Shown here: positions 1 through 6,514 of the stretch, in pieces
Numbering within the stretch: the stretch's first letter is position 1
Layout: each line of letters opens with the position of its first letter
Assembly (NCBI GenBank): GCA_030040475.1
Contig: JASHTQ010000210.1
Coordinates: 1 to 16,490 of the forward strand
Length of the DNA stretch: 16,490 nucleotides
Source: Streptosporangiaceae bacterium
GTDB lineage: Bacteria; Actinomycetota; Actinomycetes; Streptosporangiales; Streptosporangiaceae
Reading direction: 5' to 3'
The notes under the pieces: model-generated
What the model was told of the DNA's origin: nothing
What the model saw: only the letters and a program-made list of their open reading frames with translations
The model's database searches: none
Made by a program: the position numbers and the translations under genes

Positions 1-58
1 CGGCCGCGCCCCGGGCGCCCGATCCGGCCGCGCCCCGGGCGCCCGATCCGGCCGCGCC
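1..58. repeat. 24-bp tandem repeat, two copies plus a partial third
   Basis: Positions 1-24 and 25-48 are identical, and a third copy begins at 49 but diverges after about 10 bases. The unit is a multiple of three and, in the frame of the membrane protein, encodes the octapeptide APRAPDPA. The array may continue left of the window. Confidence 0.9.
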
Positions 59-461
59 CGGCCTCCGGGCGGCCGCCGAACGCGCCGCCGATCTCACCGC
101 GGACTGGGCACCGACCGCAGGGCGGATCCTGCTCGGCGTCGTGTTCGCCTGGTTCGGGTACCACGAGCTGCTGCAGCCCGGCCAGTGGACGCAGTACGTG
201 CCGGTGATCTCCGAGTCGTCATCGCTGGCGATCATCCTCGTGCTCGCCCACGGCTGGGTACTGCTCGTCCTCGCCGCCGCGCTGCTGGCCGGCATCGCGC
301 CGCGGGCGGCGGCCGCGATCGCGAGCGTGCTGATGCTGGAGATCGTGATCTCACTGGCCGCCACCGGGCTCTCCGACACGGCCCTGCGCGACGTCGGCGT
401 GCTCGGCCTTGCCGTCTGCCTGGCAGGCAGCAAGAACCAGCGCCTGGTCCTGCGCAACTGA
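3..461 (+). CDS. DoxX-like integral membrane protein, 5' end outside window
   Basis: The frame is open from the left edge to a TGA at 459-461. The first in-window start codon (GTG 141) falls inside the first hydrophobic helix (GRILLGVVFAWFGYHELL), so the true start should lie upstream and the gene is partial. The visible part has a polar, Ala/Pro/Asp-rich N-terminal stretch encoded by a 24-bp tandem repeat, then about three to four predicted membrane helices and a short basic tail (KNQRLVLRN). The pattern of a helix followed by a G-Y/K-h-x-L-x-x-P-x-x-W-x-x-Y-V-P segment is like DoxX-family membrane proteins, whose biochemical roles are mostly unknown. The gene runs convergently into the histidine phosphatase gene 17 bp away. 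Family assignment is by general resemblance only; another small actinobacterial membrane family is possible. Confidence 0.6.
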   Translation, partial: AAPRAPDPAAPRAPDPAAPGLRAAAERAADLTADWAPTAGRILLGVVFAWFGYHELLQPGQWTQYVPVISESSSLAIILVLAHGWVLLVLAAALLAGIAPRAAAAIASVLMLEIVISLAATGLSDTALRDVGVLGLAVCLAGSKNQRLVLRN

Positions 462-462
462 G

Positions 463-476
463 GCGGCCGTCGCCGC
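463..476. terminator. weak hairpin between convergent genes
   Basis: GCGGC (463-467) and GCCGC (472-476) form a 5-bp stem with a 4-nt loop between the membrane protein stop and the phosphatase stop. There is no T-tract, as is usual in actinobacteria. The stem is short, so this is only a candidate bidirectional terminator. Confidence 0.25.
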
Positions 477-478
477 GG

Positions 479-1072
479 CTAGGAACCGGGCGGGACGTTC
501 CAGGAGGCGATGACCGGGTCGGCGTGCTCGTTGCTCAGCGTGCTGATCGTCCCTGTGTCCAGCCGGAACAGCCGGCCGCCGGACGGGCCGAGCAGCAGGT
601 ACCTGGCGGCGAGCACCCGCAGCACGTGGCCGTGCGCCACCAGCACGACGTCCCCGTCGGCCAGCAGCGGCTCGGCGCGCGCGAGCACCCGGTCCACCCG
701 CTCGCCGACTTGCTCGACCGTCTCGCCGGGGTGGGCGGCGTCCCCGGGGATCACGCCGTCTCGCCACAGGTTCCAGCCGGGATGCTCCGCCTGGATCTGC
801 GGCGTGGTCAGGCCCTCGTACCCGCCGTAGTCCCATTCCCACAGGTCAGGGTCCACCTGAGCGCCGACAAGGCCGGCCAGCGCCGCGGTCGTCGTCGCGC
901 GCTGGGCCGGGCTGGTGAAGACGGCCGCGATGTCGCAGCGCGCCAGCACCGGGGCCAGGGCCTTGGCGGCTGCCTCTCCGTTCGCGGTGAGCGGGATGTC
1001 CGTCCGCCCGGTGTGCTGGCCCGACTTGCTCCACGCGGTCTCACCGTGCCGCAGCAGGATCAGGTCGCCCAT
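479..1072 (-). CDS. histidine phosphatase (phosphoglycerate-mutase-like) family protein
   Basis: A 197-aa protein of the histidine phosphatase superfamily (branch 1), of typical length for a single domain. The N-terminal LLRHGE motif (R8-H9-G10-E11) supplies the phospho-accepting His9. SPAQRA supplies a second phosphate-binding Arg (R58), LWEWDYG carries the likely acid Glu79, and AHGHVLR carries the second catalytic His147. Members dephosphorylate sugar phosphates, phosphoglycerate, phosphoserine or acid intermediates; the substrate here cannot be told. The ATG at 1072 is chosen because the catalytic motif starts six residues later, as usual, and an AGGGCGAG sequence precedes it. It starts 8 bp after the SCP2-like gene stop on the same strand, so the two are probably co-transcribed. 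No signal peptide is seen, so the protein is likely cytoplasmic. Confidence 0.9.
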   Translation of the reverse strand: MGDLILLRHGETAWSKSGQHTGRTDIPLTANGEAAAKALAPVLARCDIAAVFTSPAQRATTTAALAGLVGAQVDPDLWEWDYGGYEGLTTPQIQAEHPGWNLWRDGVIPGDAAHPGETVEQVGERVDRVLARAEPLLADGDVVLVAHGHVLRVLAARYLLLGPSGGRLFRLDTGTISTLSNEHADPVIASWNVPPGS

Positions 1073-1080
1073 CGCTCGCC

Positions 1081-1425
1081 CTAAAGGACGCGGCGCAGCG
1101 CGAGCAGGTCGCGCATGCTGGCCTGGATCTTGACCCGGCCCGCGAGCCACATGCGGGCGATGTTGGCCGGGGTGGCGGCGAGCGAGACGACGTCGTCGCT
1201 GTTCGCCGTCAGCTTGATGTCGGCCGGAGGCTCGCCGGGCCCGGCCTCCTTTACCGGCTCGGCCCCGTTTCCGGTGATCCTGGTTACGAACGTCACGCCG
1301 AGATCGGTCACATGGCAGCTGAACGAGCGGTTGCTGAAGAAGCTGTCCCTGTCCTTCTCGTTCATCTCGCCCAATCGGCCGGTGAGGGCCTGCAGCGCCT
1401 CGCGGCACTCCTCGACTGAAGCCAT
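1081..1425 (-). CDS. SCP2 sterol-binding domain-like protein
   Basis: A small acidic protein of 114 aa with the look of a stand-alone SCP2 (sterol carrier protein 2) fold: an N-terminal helix, a central beta-rich part (CHVTDLGVTFVTRI), a DIKLTANSDDVVSLAATPAN segment, and a C-terminal helix with the WLAGRVKIQASMRDLLALRRVL pattern. In SCP2-like proteins that last region (A-x-x-x-G-x-h-x-h-x-G-D/S) closes a hydrophobic lipid-binding tunnel. The ligand is unknown. The ATG at 1425 is preceded by an AGCGAGG ribosome-binding site. It is the first gene of a two-gene minus-strand operon with the phosphatase and is divergent from the tlyA cluster, a placement that agrees with my recollection of other actinomycete tlyA regions. 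Family assignment is fairly good; function is unassigned. Confidence 0.8.
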   Translation of the reverse strand: MASVEECREALQALTGRLGEMNEKDRDSFFSNRSFSCHVTDLGVTFVTRITGNGAEPVKEAGPGEPPADIKLTANSDDVVSLAATPANIARMWLAGRVKIQASMRDLLALRRVL

Positions 1426-1482
1426 GTGCGCCTCGCTCTTGTCGGCATCGGACGGTAGCGTTCCACGCGGAGGGTAGCGCAC

Positions 1483-1710
1483 ATGGACGAGAAATACCCA
1501 GACCACCGTACCGGGGATAAAGATCAAACCATTTATACCGAACGGGCCGTGGCCGATGTCCCGGTAACGGGCGACGCACGGGTGGATGCCGCCATCGCGG
1601 GACTGAGCAGGCTGGCGGGTACGCCGCCGCAGGACCATGTCGCCGTCCTCGAAGAGGTGCACGGCCGGCTCCGCGACATCCTGGGCGAGCTCGCCGAGGG
1701 GCAGCGTTGA
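1483..1710 (+). CDS. small conserved protein upstream of tlyA
   Basis: A 75-aa protein. The first ~28 residues are polar and probably disordered. The rest forms two likely amphipathic helices (DARVDAAIAGLSRLAG and DHVAVLEEVHGRLRDILGEL), which suggests a helical hairpin or a protein-protein contact. The ATG at 1483 has a strong GGAGGGT ribosome-binding site 7 nt upstream. Its TGA overlaps the TTG start of tlyA (TTGA, 1707-1710), so translation of the two is coupled. Small proteins of this kind before tlyA occur in other actinomycetes, from memory, but none has a function I know. I cannot assign a role. Confidence 0.8.
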   Translation: MDEKYPDHRTGDKDQTIYTERAVADVPVTGDARVDAAIAGLSRLAGTPPQDHVAVLEEVHGRLRDILGELAEGQR

Positions 1711-2501
1711 CCACTGCGCGCGCGAGGCTCGACGCCGAGCTGGTCAGGCGGGGCCTGGCCAGGTCGCGCGAGCAGGCGGGGGAACTGGTCGCGGCCGGCC
1801 GGGTGGCGGTCGCAGGCCAGCGCGCCGCCAAGCCGGCCACCCAGGTGGCCAGGGACGCCCCGATCACGGTCACGGATCCCGGGGAGCCCGGCTACGTCTC
1901 CCGCGGCGGCCACAAGCTGGCCGGCGCGCTGGCCGCCTTCGCCGGCCTGCGGGTCGCGGGGCGCAACGCGCTGGACGCGGGCGCATCCACCGGCGGGTTC
2001 ACCGACGTGCTGCTGCGCGCGGGCGCCGCGCACGTCGTCGCGGCCGACGTGGGCTACGGCCAGCTGGCCTGGTCACTGCGCACCGACCCGAGGGTCACGG
2101 TCATGGACCGGGTCAACGTGCGCGCTCTCGAGCAGGTCAGCCCGGTGCCCGATCTCGTCGTTGCCGACCTCTCTTTCATCTCGCTCACGCTGGTGCTGCC
2201 CGCCCTCGTCGGCTGCGCGACCCCGGATGCCGATTTCGTGCTGATGGTGAAGCCGCAGTTCGAGGTCGGCAAGGGACGCGTCGGAGCCGGCGGCGTGGTC
2301 CGTGACACCACCGATCGTTCGGCGGCTGTAAAAAAGGTAACTGAGGCGGCGGGTCACCTCGGGCTCGGCGTGCAGGGGGTCACCGCGAGCCCGCTGCCCG
2401 GGGTGGCGGGGAACGTGGAGTATTTCGTCTGGCTGCGCCGGGGTGCCCCGCCGCTCGACGAGGATGAGCTAGGACGGGCTATCCAGGAGGGACCCAGCTA
2501 G
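1707..2501 (+). CDS. tlyA: TlyA family 16S/23S rRNA 2'-O-methyltransferase
   Basis: A 264-aa protein matching the TlyA layout. The N-terminal S4 RNA-binding domain (about residues 5-60, RLDAELVRRGLARSREQAGE) is followed by an FtsJ-type Rossmann methyltransferase (SAM-binding DAGASTGGFTDVLL, residues 90-103; VADLSFISL, 152-160; MVKPQFEVGKG, 180-190; NVEYFVWL near the C terminus). In Mycobacterium tuberculosis TlyA methylates 16S C1409 and 23S C1920 (2'-O-ribose), and its loss gives capreomycin/viomycin resistance. The start is TTG at 1707, chosen because it precedes the S4 domain correctly, follows a GAGGG site and overlaps the upstream stop as TTGA. Its TAG shares one base with the nadK GTG. 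An A-AAA-AAG heptamer at 2330-2336 is discussed in the findings. Confidence 0.96.
   Translation: MTTARARLDAELVRRGLARSREQAGELVAAGRVAVAGQRAAKPATQVARDAPITVTDPGEPGYVSRGGHKLAGALAAFAGLRVAGRNALDAGASTGGFTDVLLRAGAAHVVAADVGYGQLAWSLRTDPRVTVMDRVNVRALEQVSPVPDLVVADLSFISLTLVLPALVGCATPDADFVLMVKPQFEVGKGRVGAGGVVRDTTDRSAAVKKVTEAAGHLGLGVQGVTASPLPGVAGNVEYFVWLRRGAPPLDEDELGRAIQEGPS
2330..2336 (+). other. A-AAA-AAG slippery heptamer in tlyA
   Basis: The in-frame codons GTA-AAA-AAG give a perfect X-XXY-YYZ -1 slippery site. A -1 shift reads AAA-AAA-GGT-AAC-TGA and stops at 2342-2344, which would yield a protein of about 212 aa lacking the last ~52 residues. An 8-bp inverted repeat, CGGGCTCG (2360-2367) with CGAGCCCG (2386-2393), lies downstream, but further away than the usual stimulatory hairpin. 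The motif is seen; frameshifting is not demonstrated. Confidence 0.35.
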
Positions 2502-3418
2502 TGGGACGGCGGACGGTGCTGGTGATGGCGCACACGGGGCGGGAGGACGCGCTGCGCAGCGCCCGGCTGGTCGCGGCCAGGCTGACCGCGGCCGGCATCG
2601 CCGTGCGCACCCTCGCGGGCGAGTTCAGCTGCCCGGGCGCCGAGGAGGTGCCGGCCAGTTCCGCGGCCGCCGAGGGCGCCGAACTCGTCATCGTACTCGG
2701 CGGCGACGGCAGCCTGCTGCGCGCCGCCGAGCTGTCCCGGCCCGCCGGGGTGCCGCTGATCGGCGTGAACCTCGGTCACGTCGGGTTCCTTGCCGAGGCC
2801 GAGCCGGAGGGCCTGGCCGAGACGGTCGACCGCCTGGTCGCGCGGCAGTACGAGGTCGAGGACCGGATGACGATCGACGTCACCGTGCGCAGCAACGGCT
2901 CGGTGGTGGCGCTCACCTGGGCGCTGAACGAGGCCACGGTGGAAAAGGCGGCCAGGGAGCGGATGATCGAGGTGGTCCTCGAGGTCGACGGGCGCCCGCT
3001 GTCGCGCTGGGGCTGCGACGGGGTGGTGTGCTCGACCCCCACGGGATCGACGGCCTACGCTTTCTCCGCGGGCGGCCCCGTGGTATGGCCCGAGGTGGAG
3101 GCGCTGCTCATGGTGCCGATCAGCGCGCACGCGCTGTTCGCCCCGCCGATGGTGGTCTCGCCGCAATCGGTGCTCGCGGTGGAGCTGATAGAGGGTCACG
3201 AGACATCGGGCGCGGTCTTGTGGTGCGATGGTCGCCGTAAGGTTGACCTGCCGTCGGGGGCCCGGGTGGAGGTGCGCCGGGGGGCGCTTCCCGTGCTGCT
3301 CGCGAGGCTGCACGGGGCGGGGCCCCGCCGGTTCACCGACCGGCTGGTGGTCAAGTTCGAGCTGCCCGTAACCGGCTGGCGGGGCCGGGCCAGGGAGGAC
3401 GCTGGCAAGCATGCTTGA
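2501..3418 (+). CDS. nadK: NAD kinase
   Basis: A 305-aa protein with the hallmarks of ATP/polyphosphate NAD kinase, which phosphorylates NAD+ to NADP+ in the cytoplasm. The diacylglycerol-kinase-like nucleotide site is VIVLGGDGSLLRAAE (GGDG at 67-70), followed by GVNLGHVGFLAE, then NEATVEK, and the CDGVVCSTPTGSTAYAFSAG segment from about residue 171. Length is typical for bacterial NadK. The GTG at 2501 has an AGGAGGGA site at 2484-2491 and overlaps the tlyA stop by one base. The last eight bases overlap the recN start. tlyA-nadK-recN is a conserved actinobacterial order, and the overlaps imply a single coupled transcript. Confidence 0.97.
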   Translation: MGRRTVLVMAHTGREDALRSARLVAARLTAAGIAVRTLAGEFSCPGAEEVPASSAAAEGAELVIVLGGDGSLLRAAELSRPAGVPLIGVNLGHVGFLAEAEPEGLAETVDRLVARQYEVEDRMTIDVTVRSNGSVVALTWALNEATVEKAARERMIEVVLEVDGRPLSRWGCDGVVCSTPTGSTAYAFSAGGPVVWPEVEALLMVPISAHALFAPPMVVSPQSVLAVELIEGHETSGAVLWCDGRRKVDLPSGARVEVRRGALPVLLARLHGAGPRRFTDRLVVKFELPVTGWRGRAREDAGKHA

Positions 3419-5135
3419 GGAAGTCCGCATCACCGGTCTCGGCGTCATCGACGACGCCGTGCTCGAGCTGTCGTCCGGCTTCACCGTGCTGACCGGCGAG
3501 ACCGGCGCCGGGAAGACCATGGTCGTGACGGCGCTCGGCCTGCTGTTCGGCGGCCGGGCCGATCCGGCGCGGGTGCGGCCCGGCGCCGAGCGGGCCACCG
3601 TGGAGGGCCGGCTGTTCGTGTCGGCAGAGGTGGCGCGCGAGGTCGAGGACGCCGGGGGAGACCTCGACGACAACGGCTCCTCGCTGGTGCTCAGCCGCTC
3701 GGTGTCGGCGGAGGGCAGGTCACGGGCCTTCGCCGGCGGGCGCTCGGTGCCCGTGTCGCTGCTGCAGGTGCTCGCCGATGACCTGGTGGCCGTGCACGGG
3801 CAGTCGGATCAGCAGCAGCTGCTCAAGCCCGGCAGGCAGCGGGACGCGCTGGACAGGTTCGGCGGCCCCGAGCTTGCCGCGGTGCTGTCGGACTACCGGC
3901 GGGTGTTCGCCAGGCACCGCGCGACCCGCGAGGAACTCCAGGCGCTGACCGACGCGGAGCGGGAGCGAGCCTTCGAGGCGGACACGCTGCGGCGCGGCCT
4001 TGCCGAGGTCGAGGCGGTGCAGCCGGTCGCGGGCGAGGACACGGCGCTGGTCGCCGAGGAGGAACGGCTCGCCAACGCCGACGCGCTGCACGCGGCCGCC
4101 ACCACCGCGCACGAGGCGCTGCTCGGTGACCCGGCCTCGGCCTCCTCCGACGACTCGGACGCGGTGACGCTGCTCGGCATCGCGACCCGCGCCCTGGAGG
4201 GAGTGCGCGCGCACGACCCGGCGCTCGGCTCCCTCGCGGACCGGCTGTCCGAGGCCAGCTACCTCATCTCCGACGTGGCCACCGAGCTGGCCTCGTACGC
4301 GCAGTCGCTGGACTCCGACCCGGCCAGGCTCGCCGTCGTGCAGGAACGGCGCGCCGCCCTCGGCCGGCTGACCCGGGCCTATGCGGGCACGTCGGGCGAT
4401 GTCGCGGGGGTCCTCGACTGGGCCAAGCAGGCCGCCGCGCGGCTGGCCGAGATCGAGGGCGACGACGACAAGATCGCCGCCCTGGCCGCGGAGGAATCGT
4501 CCCTGTGGTCGGAGGTGCTGGCGCTGGCCGGGCAGCTGACGGCGCTGCGTTCGGCGGCCGCGGCGCGGTTCGCGTCGGAGGTGACCGCCGAGCTGACCGC
4601 GCTTGCCATGCCGCACGCCTCGCTGACCGCGGCGGTCACCGAGCTGGATTCGCCCGGCCCGTCCGGGGCCGACGACGTGGAGATCAGGCTCGCCGCGCAT
4701 CCGGGCGCGCCGCCGCTGCCGCTGCACAAGGGCGCCTCCGGCGGCGAGCTGTCCCGCGTCATGCTCGCCATCGAGGTCGTCTTCGCCGGCGCGGACCCGG
4801 TGCCCACGTTCGTGTTCGACGAGGTGGACGCCGGCGTCGGCGGCAAGGCCGCCACCGAGGTCGGGCGGCGGCTGGCCAGGCTGGCGCGCTCGTCGCAGGT
4901 CATCGTGGTCACCCACCTGCCGCAGGTCGCCGCGTTCGCCGACAACCACCTGGTGGTGGAGAAGTCGGGCGACGGCCTGGTCATCGCGAGCGGCGTGCAG
5001 CGGCTCGACCAGCAGGGCCGGGTGCGCGAGCTGTCCCGGATGCTGGCCGGCCTGGAGGACTCCGAGTACGGCCAGGCCCACGCCGAGGAACTGCTGTCGC
5101 TGGCCGCCCGCGAACGCGAGGCGTCTCGCGCCTGA
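3411..5135 (+). CDS. recN: DNA repair protein RecN
   Basis: A 574-aa SMC-like ATPase of normal RecN length, acting early in repair of DNA double-strand breaks. The N-terminal half-domain has Walker A GETGAGKT (residues 29-36) and the HGQSDQQQLL Q-loop-like segment. The middle is a long acidic, Ala/Glu-rich coiled-coil region. The C-terminal half-domain has the ABC signature KGASGGELSRVMLA (about 440), Walker B PTFVFDEVDAGVGG (about 465) and the VIVVTHLPQVAAFADNH H-loop. The ATG at 3411 is preceded by GGGAGGAC and lies inside the nadK 3' end. No LexA-type (SOS) operator is evident immediately upstream, as expected for an internal operon gene. Confidence 0.97.
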   Translation: MLEEVRITGLGVIDDAVLELSSGFTVLTGETGAGKTMVVTALGLLFGGRADPARVRPGAERATVEGRLFVSAEVAREVEDAGGDLDDNGSSLVLSRSVSAEGRSRAFAGGRSVPVSLLQVLADDLVAVHGQSDQQQLLKPGRQRDALDRFGGPELAAVLSDYRRVFARHRATREELQALTDAERERAFEADTLRRGLAEVEAVQPVAGEDTALVAEEERLANADALHAAATTAHEALLGDPASASSDDSDAVTLLGIATRALEGVRAHDPALGSLADRLSEASYLISDVATELASYAQSLDSDPARLAVVQERRAALGRLTRAYAGTSGDVAGVLDWAKQAAARLAEIEGDDDKIAALAAEESSLWSEVLALAGQLTALRSAAAARFASEVTAELTALAMPHASLTAAVTELDSPGPSGADDVEIRLAAHPGAPPLPLHKGASGGELSRVMLAIEVVFAGADPVPTFVFDEVDAGVGGKAATEVGRRLARLARSSQVIVVTHLPQVAAFADNHLVVEKSGDGLVIASGVQRLDQQGRVRELSRMLAGLEDSEYGQAHAEELLSLAAREREASRA

Positions 5136-5136
5136 C

Positions 5137-5904
5137 ATGGACCGGGGATCGCCGTCGCGGACGAGCCAGGCGGTCGCGCTGACCAGGGCCGGGATGACCC
5201 GGCCGTGCACGGCCGAGGGCGACCCTGACGCGCAGCGCCGGCTCTGCGCGGGCATGCAGCCGCTGCGCAGGCCGCGGGCCGGCATCCTGCCCCGCACCCG
5301 GTTCTTCGACGACCAGGTCCTCGCCGCCGTCGCGGCCGGGATGCCCCAGGTGGTGATCTGCGGCGCCGGGTACGACGACCGCGCGCTGCGGTTCCGCTCG
5401 CCCGGCGTGCGGTTCTTCGAGCTCGACCACCCCGCGACCCAGGCCGATAAGGCGCGCAGGCTGCGGGCCATCGGTGCCGACCTGCGGGACGTGGCGCTCG
5501 CGCCCGCCGACTTCCGCGACGACGACGCGGCCGCCGTGCTCGCCGCCGCCGGGCACGACGCATCCCGGCCGACGCTGTTCTTGTGCGAGGGGCTGCTCAT
5601 CTACCTGGACCGGGCGGTGATCCTGCGGCTGCTCGCCGGGCTGCGCTCGCGGGCGGCCGAACTGTCCTGCCTGGCCGCCAGCGTGGGCACGCATCCGGAC
5701 GGGCTGGATTCCGGCCAGGTGGCCGCCGCGCTGAACGCCGGCCGCAGGCACGGCGAGACCGAGCCCTGGCTGACCGTCCTGCCGGTCCCCGGCTGGCTGC
5801 GGCTGCTCGCCGAGGCCGGCTGGCGGGCCGGTAGCCAGGCAGATCCGCGGCAGGGGAATCCCGGCGAGGGCCGGTCCCTGCTGGTCGTCGCGCATCCGGC
5901 CTGA
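5137..5904 (+). CDS. class I SAM-dependent methyltransferase, leucine carboxyl methyltransferase (LCMT/PPM1)-like
   Basis: A 255-aa protein resembling the bacterial branch of the leucine carboxyl methyltransferase family. The features are: an N-terminal TSQAVALTRA helix; RTRFFDDQVLAAVAAG, matching the family R-x-x-x-h-D-x-x-h pattern; the SAM-binding VVICGAGYDDRALRF (G-x-G-x-D/Y-x-R); an acidic strand end VRFFELDHPATQADKARRL, where Asp binds the SAM ribose in the family; and LFLCEGLLIYLDRAVILRLLAGL, the typical E-G-h-h-x-Y-L segment. Substrates are usually small-molecule or protein carboxylates in secondary metabolism; none can be named here. It begins 1 bp after the recN stop, so it is probably the last gene of the tlyA transcript, although it lacks a strong ribosome-binding site. 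Confidence 0.82.
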   Translation: MDRGSPSRTSQAVALTRAGMTRPCTAEGDPDAQRRLCAGMQPLRRPRAGILPRTRFFDDQVLAAVAAGMPQVVICGAGYDDRALRFRSPGVRFFELDHPATQADKARRLRAIGADLRDVALAPADFRDDDAAAVLAAAGHDASRPTLFLCEGLLIYLDRAVILRLLAGLRSRAAELSCLAASVGTHPDGLDSGQVAAALNAGRRHGETEPWLTVLPVPGWLRLLAEAGWRAGSQADPRQGNPGEGRSLLVVAHPA

Positions 5905-5920
5905 CCGAGGCCGGCCGCCA

Positions 5921-5956
5921 GGTCAGTCGGCCTGACCGAGGGTCGGCCGACTGGTC
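5921..5956 (-). terminator. long hairpin terminator between convergent genes, now inside the regulator ORF
   Basis: The stem GGTCAGTCGGCC (5921-5932) pairs with GGCCGACTGGTC (5945-5956), with two G-T wobbles, and continues after a one-base bulge (5933) with GACC/GGTC around a GAG loop. That is about 16 bp of stem. It lies between the convergent methyltransferase and regulator genes and could serve both. It abuts the stop codon (5955-5957) that the regulator would use if the 25-bp duplication were absent. Confidence 0.6.
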
Positions 5957-6360
5957 ATCCGGCGGGGTCGCCCTCGTCGGCGTCCGGCGGGGTCGCCCTC
6001 GTCGGCGTCCGGCGGCTGATTGAAGAGGGCTTCCGTCCAGCCTGGCGTGTCGACGACGCCGTCGCCGGTGGCAGCCAGCAGGGCGAGGAAGGGCCCGACC
6101 CGGTGCCCGTCCTGGGCCGGGTGCCTGAACAGGCTTTCCGGGTTCACCGTGTACTGGGTGCGGCGGCCTGACCTGGCGCGGCTCAGGTACCCGGCAGCCT
6201 CCAGGTCGGCCACGATGGCCTGGACGGTGCGTTCGGTGAGCCCGACGACGGCGCTGATGTCCCGGATCCGCGCTTCGGGGTGGCGGGAGATCTCCACGAG
6301 CACGTGCCCGTGCCCGGTCAGGAGGGTCCAGCTTTCCCCGCGCTCGCCTTGGTCGCTCAT
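5923..6360 (-). CDS. winged helix-turn-helix transcriptional regulator with frameshift-extended tail
   Basis: A 145-aa protein. Residues 10-75 form a MarR/ArsR-like winged helix: an N-terminal helix (WTLLTGHGHVLVEISRHP), the helix-turn-helix (ARIRDISAVVGLTERTVQAIVADLEAAGYL), and a beta-wing (RARSGRRTQYTVNP). The remainder is a poorly characterised effector or dimer region. A 25-bp tandem duplication at 5960-6009 shifts the frame. With one copy the protein would end after residue 126 (DEGDPAG, stop at 5955-5957), whereas the current frame adds RRRGRPRRMTSRPTLGQAD, including an AT-hook-like RGRP core. The ATG at 6360 sits about 8 nt below a TATAAT box, which suggests a leaderless or near-leaderless mRNA. 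Divergent from the 6515 gene. The regulon is unknown; autoregulation from the shared AT-rich region is likely. Confidence 0.85.
   Translation of the reverse strand: MSDQGERGESWTLLTGHGHVLVEISRHPEARIRDISAVVGLTERTVQAIVADLEAAGYLSRARSGRRTQYTVNPESLFRHPAQDGHRVGPFLALLAATGDGVVDTPGWTEALFNQPPDADEGDPAGRRRGRPRRMTSRPTLGQAD
5960..6009. repeat. 25-bp perfect tandem duplication inside the regulator gene
   Basis: Positions 5960-5984 and 5985-6009 are identical 25-base units. A few bases of the unit recur at 6010-6015 (CGGCGG), which is short homology consistent with slipped-strand duplication. Because 25 is not a multiple of three, the second copy changes the reading frame of the minus-strand regulator. Confidence 0.95.
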
Positions 6361-6430
6361 GCTCTCAGATTATACTCATGAATGAGAACACATGAAATTT
6401 TTCTCGTGCTTTTATTGACAGGTCTCTGTC
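6361..6430. promoter_or_regulatory. AT-rich divergent promoter and operator region
   Basis: This is by far the most AT-rich stretch in the window. For the minus-strand regulator there is a perfect TATAAT (complement of 6369-6374), placing transcription start within a few bases of its ATG; no clear -35 is seen. For the plus-strand gene there is a perfect TTGACA (6415-6420), with a weak -10 candidate GATCCT at 6439-6444 (18-nt spacer). Inverted repeats are CTCAT-GA-ATGAG (6375-6386), next to the minus -10, and GACAG-GTCT-CTGTC (6417-6430), over the plus -35. They are plausible operators for the winged-helix protein. Confidence 0.55.
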
Positions 6431-6514
6431 CGGTCGGCGATCCTGGTCACGGGTCAGGCCGAGCGGGATCCACGCCGCGAACGCCGTCCACCCGCGACCC
6501 CGGGAGGTGACGCA

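Noticed and set aside
1426..1482. Divergent promoter between the SCP2-like gene and the tlyA cluster
   Set aside because: TAnnnT-like hexamers exist, but no convincing -35/-10 pair could be assembled on either strand.
479..1873. 464-aa frame extending the histidine phosphatase upstream
   Set aside because: The catalytic RHGE motif follows the ATG at 1072 directly; the upstream part overlaps the SCP2-like and small-protein genes out of frame.
3720..5600. 626-aa open frame on the minus strand across recN
   Set aside because: Arg/Gly/Pro/His-rich composition with no motif; it is the antisense of recN and the methyltransferase, a common effect of high GC.
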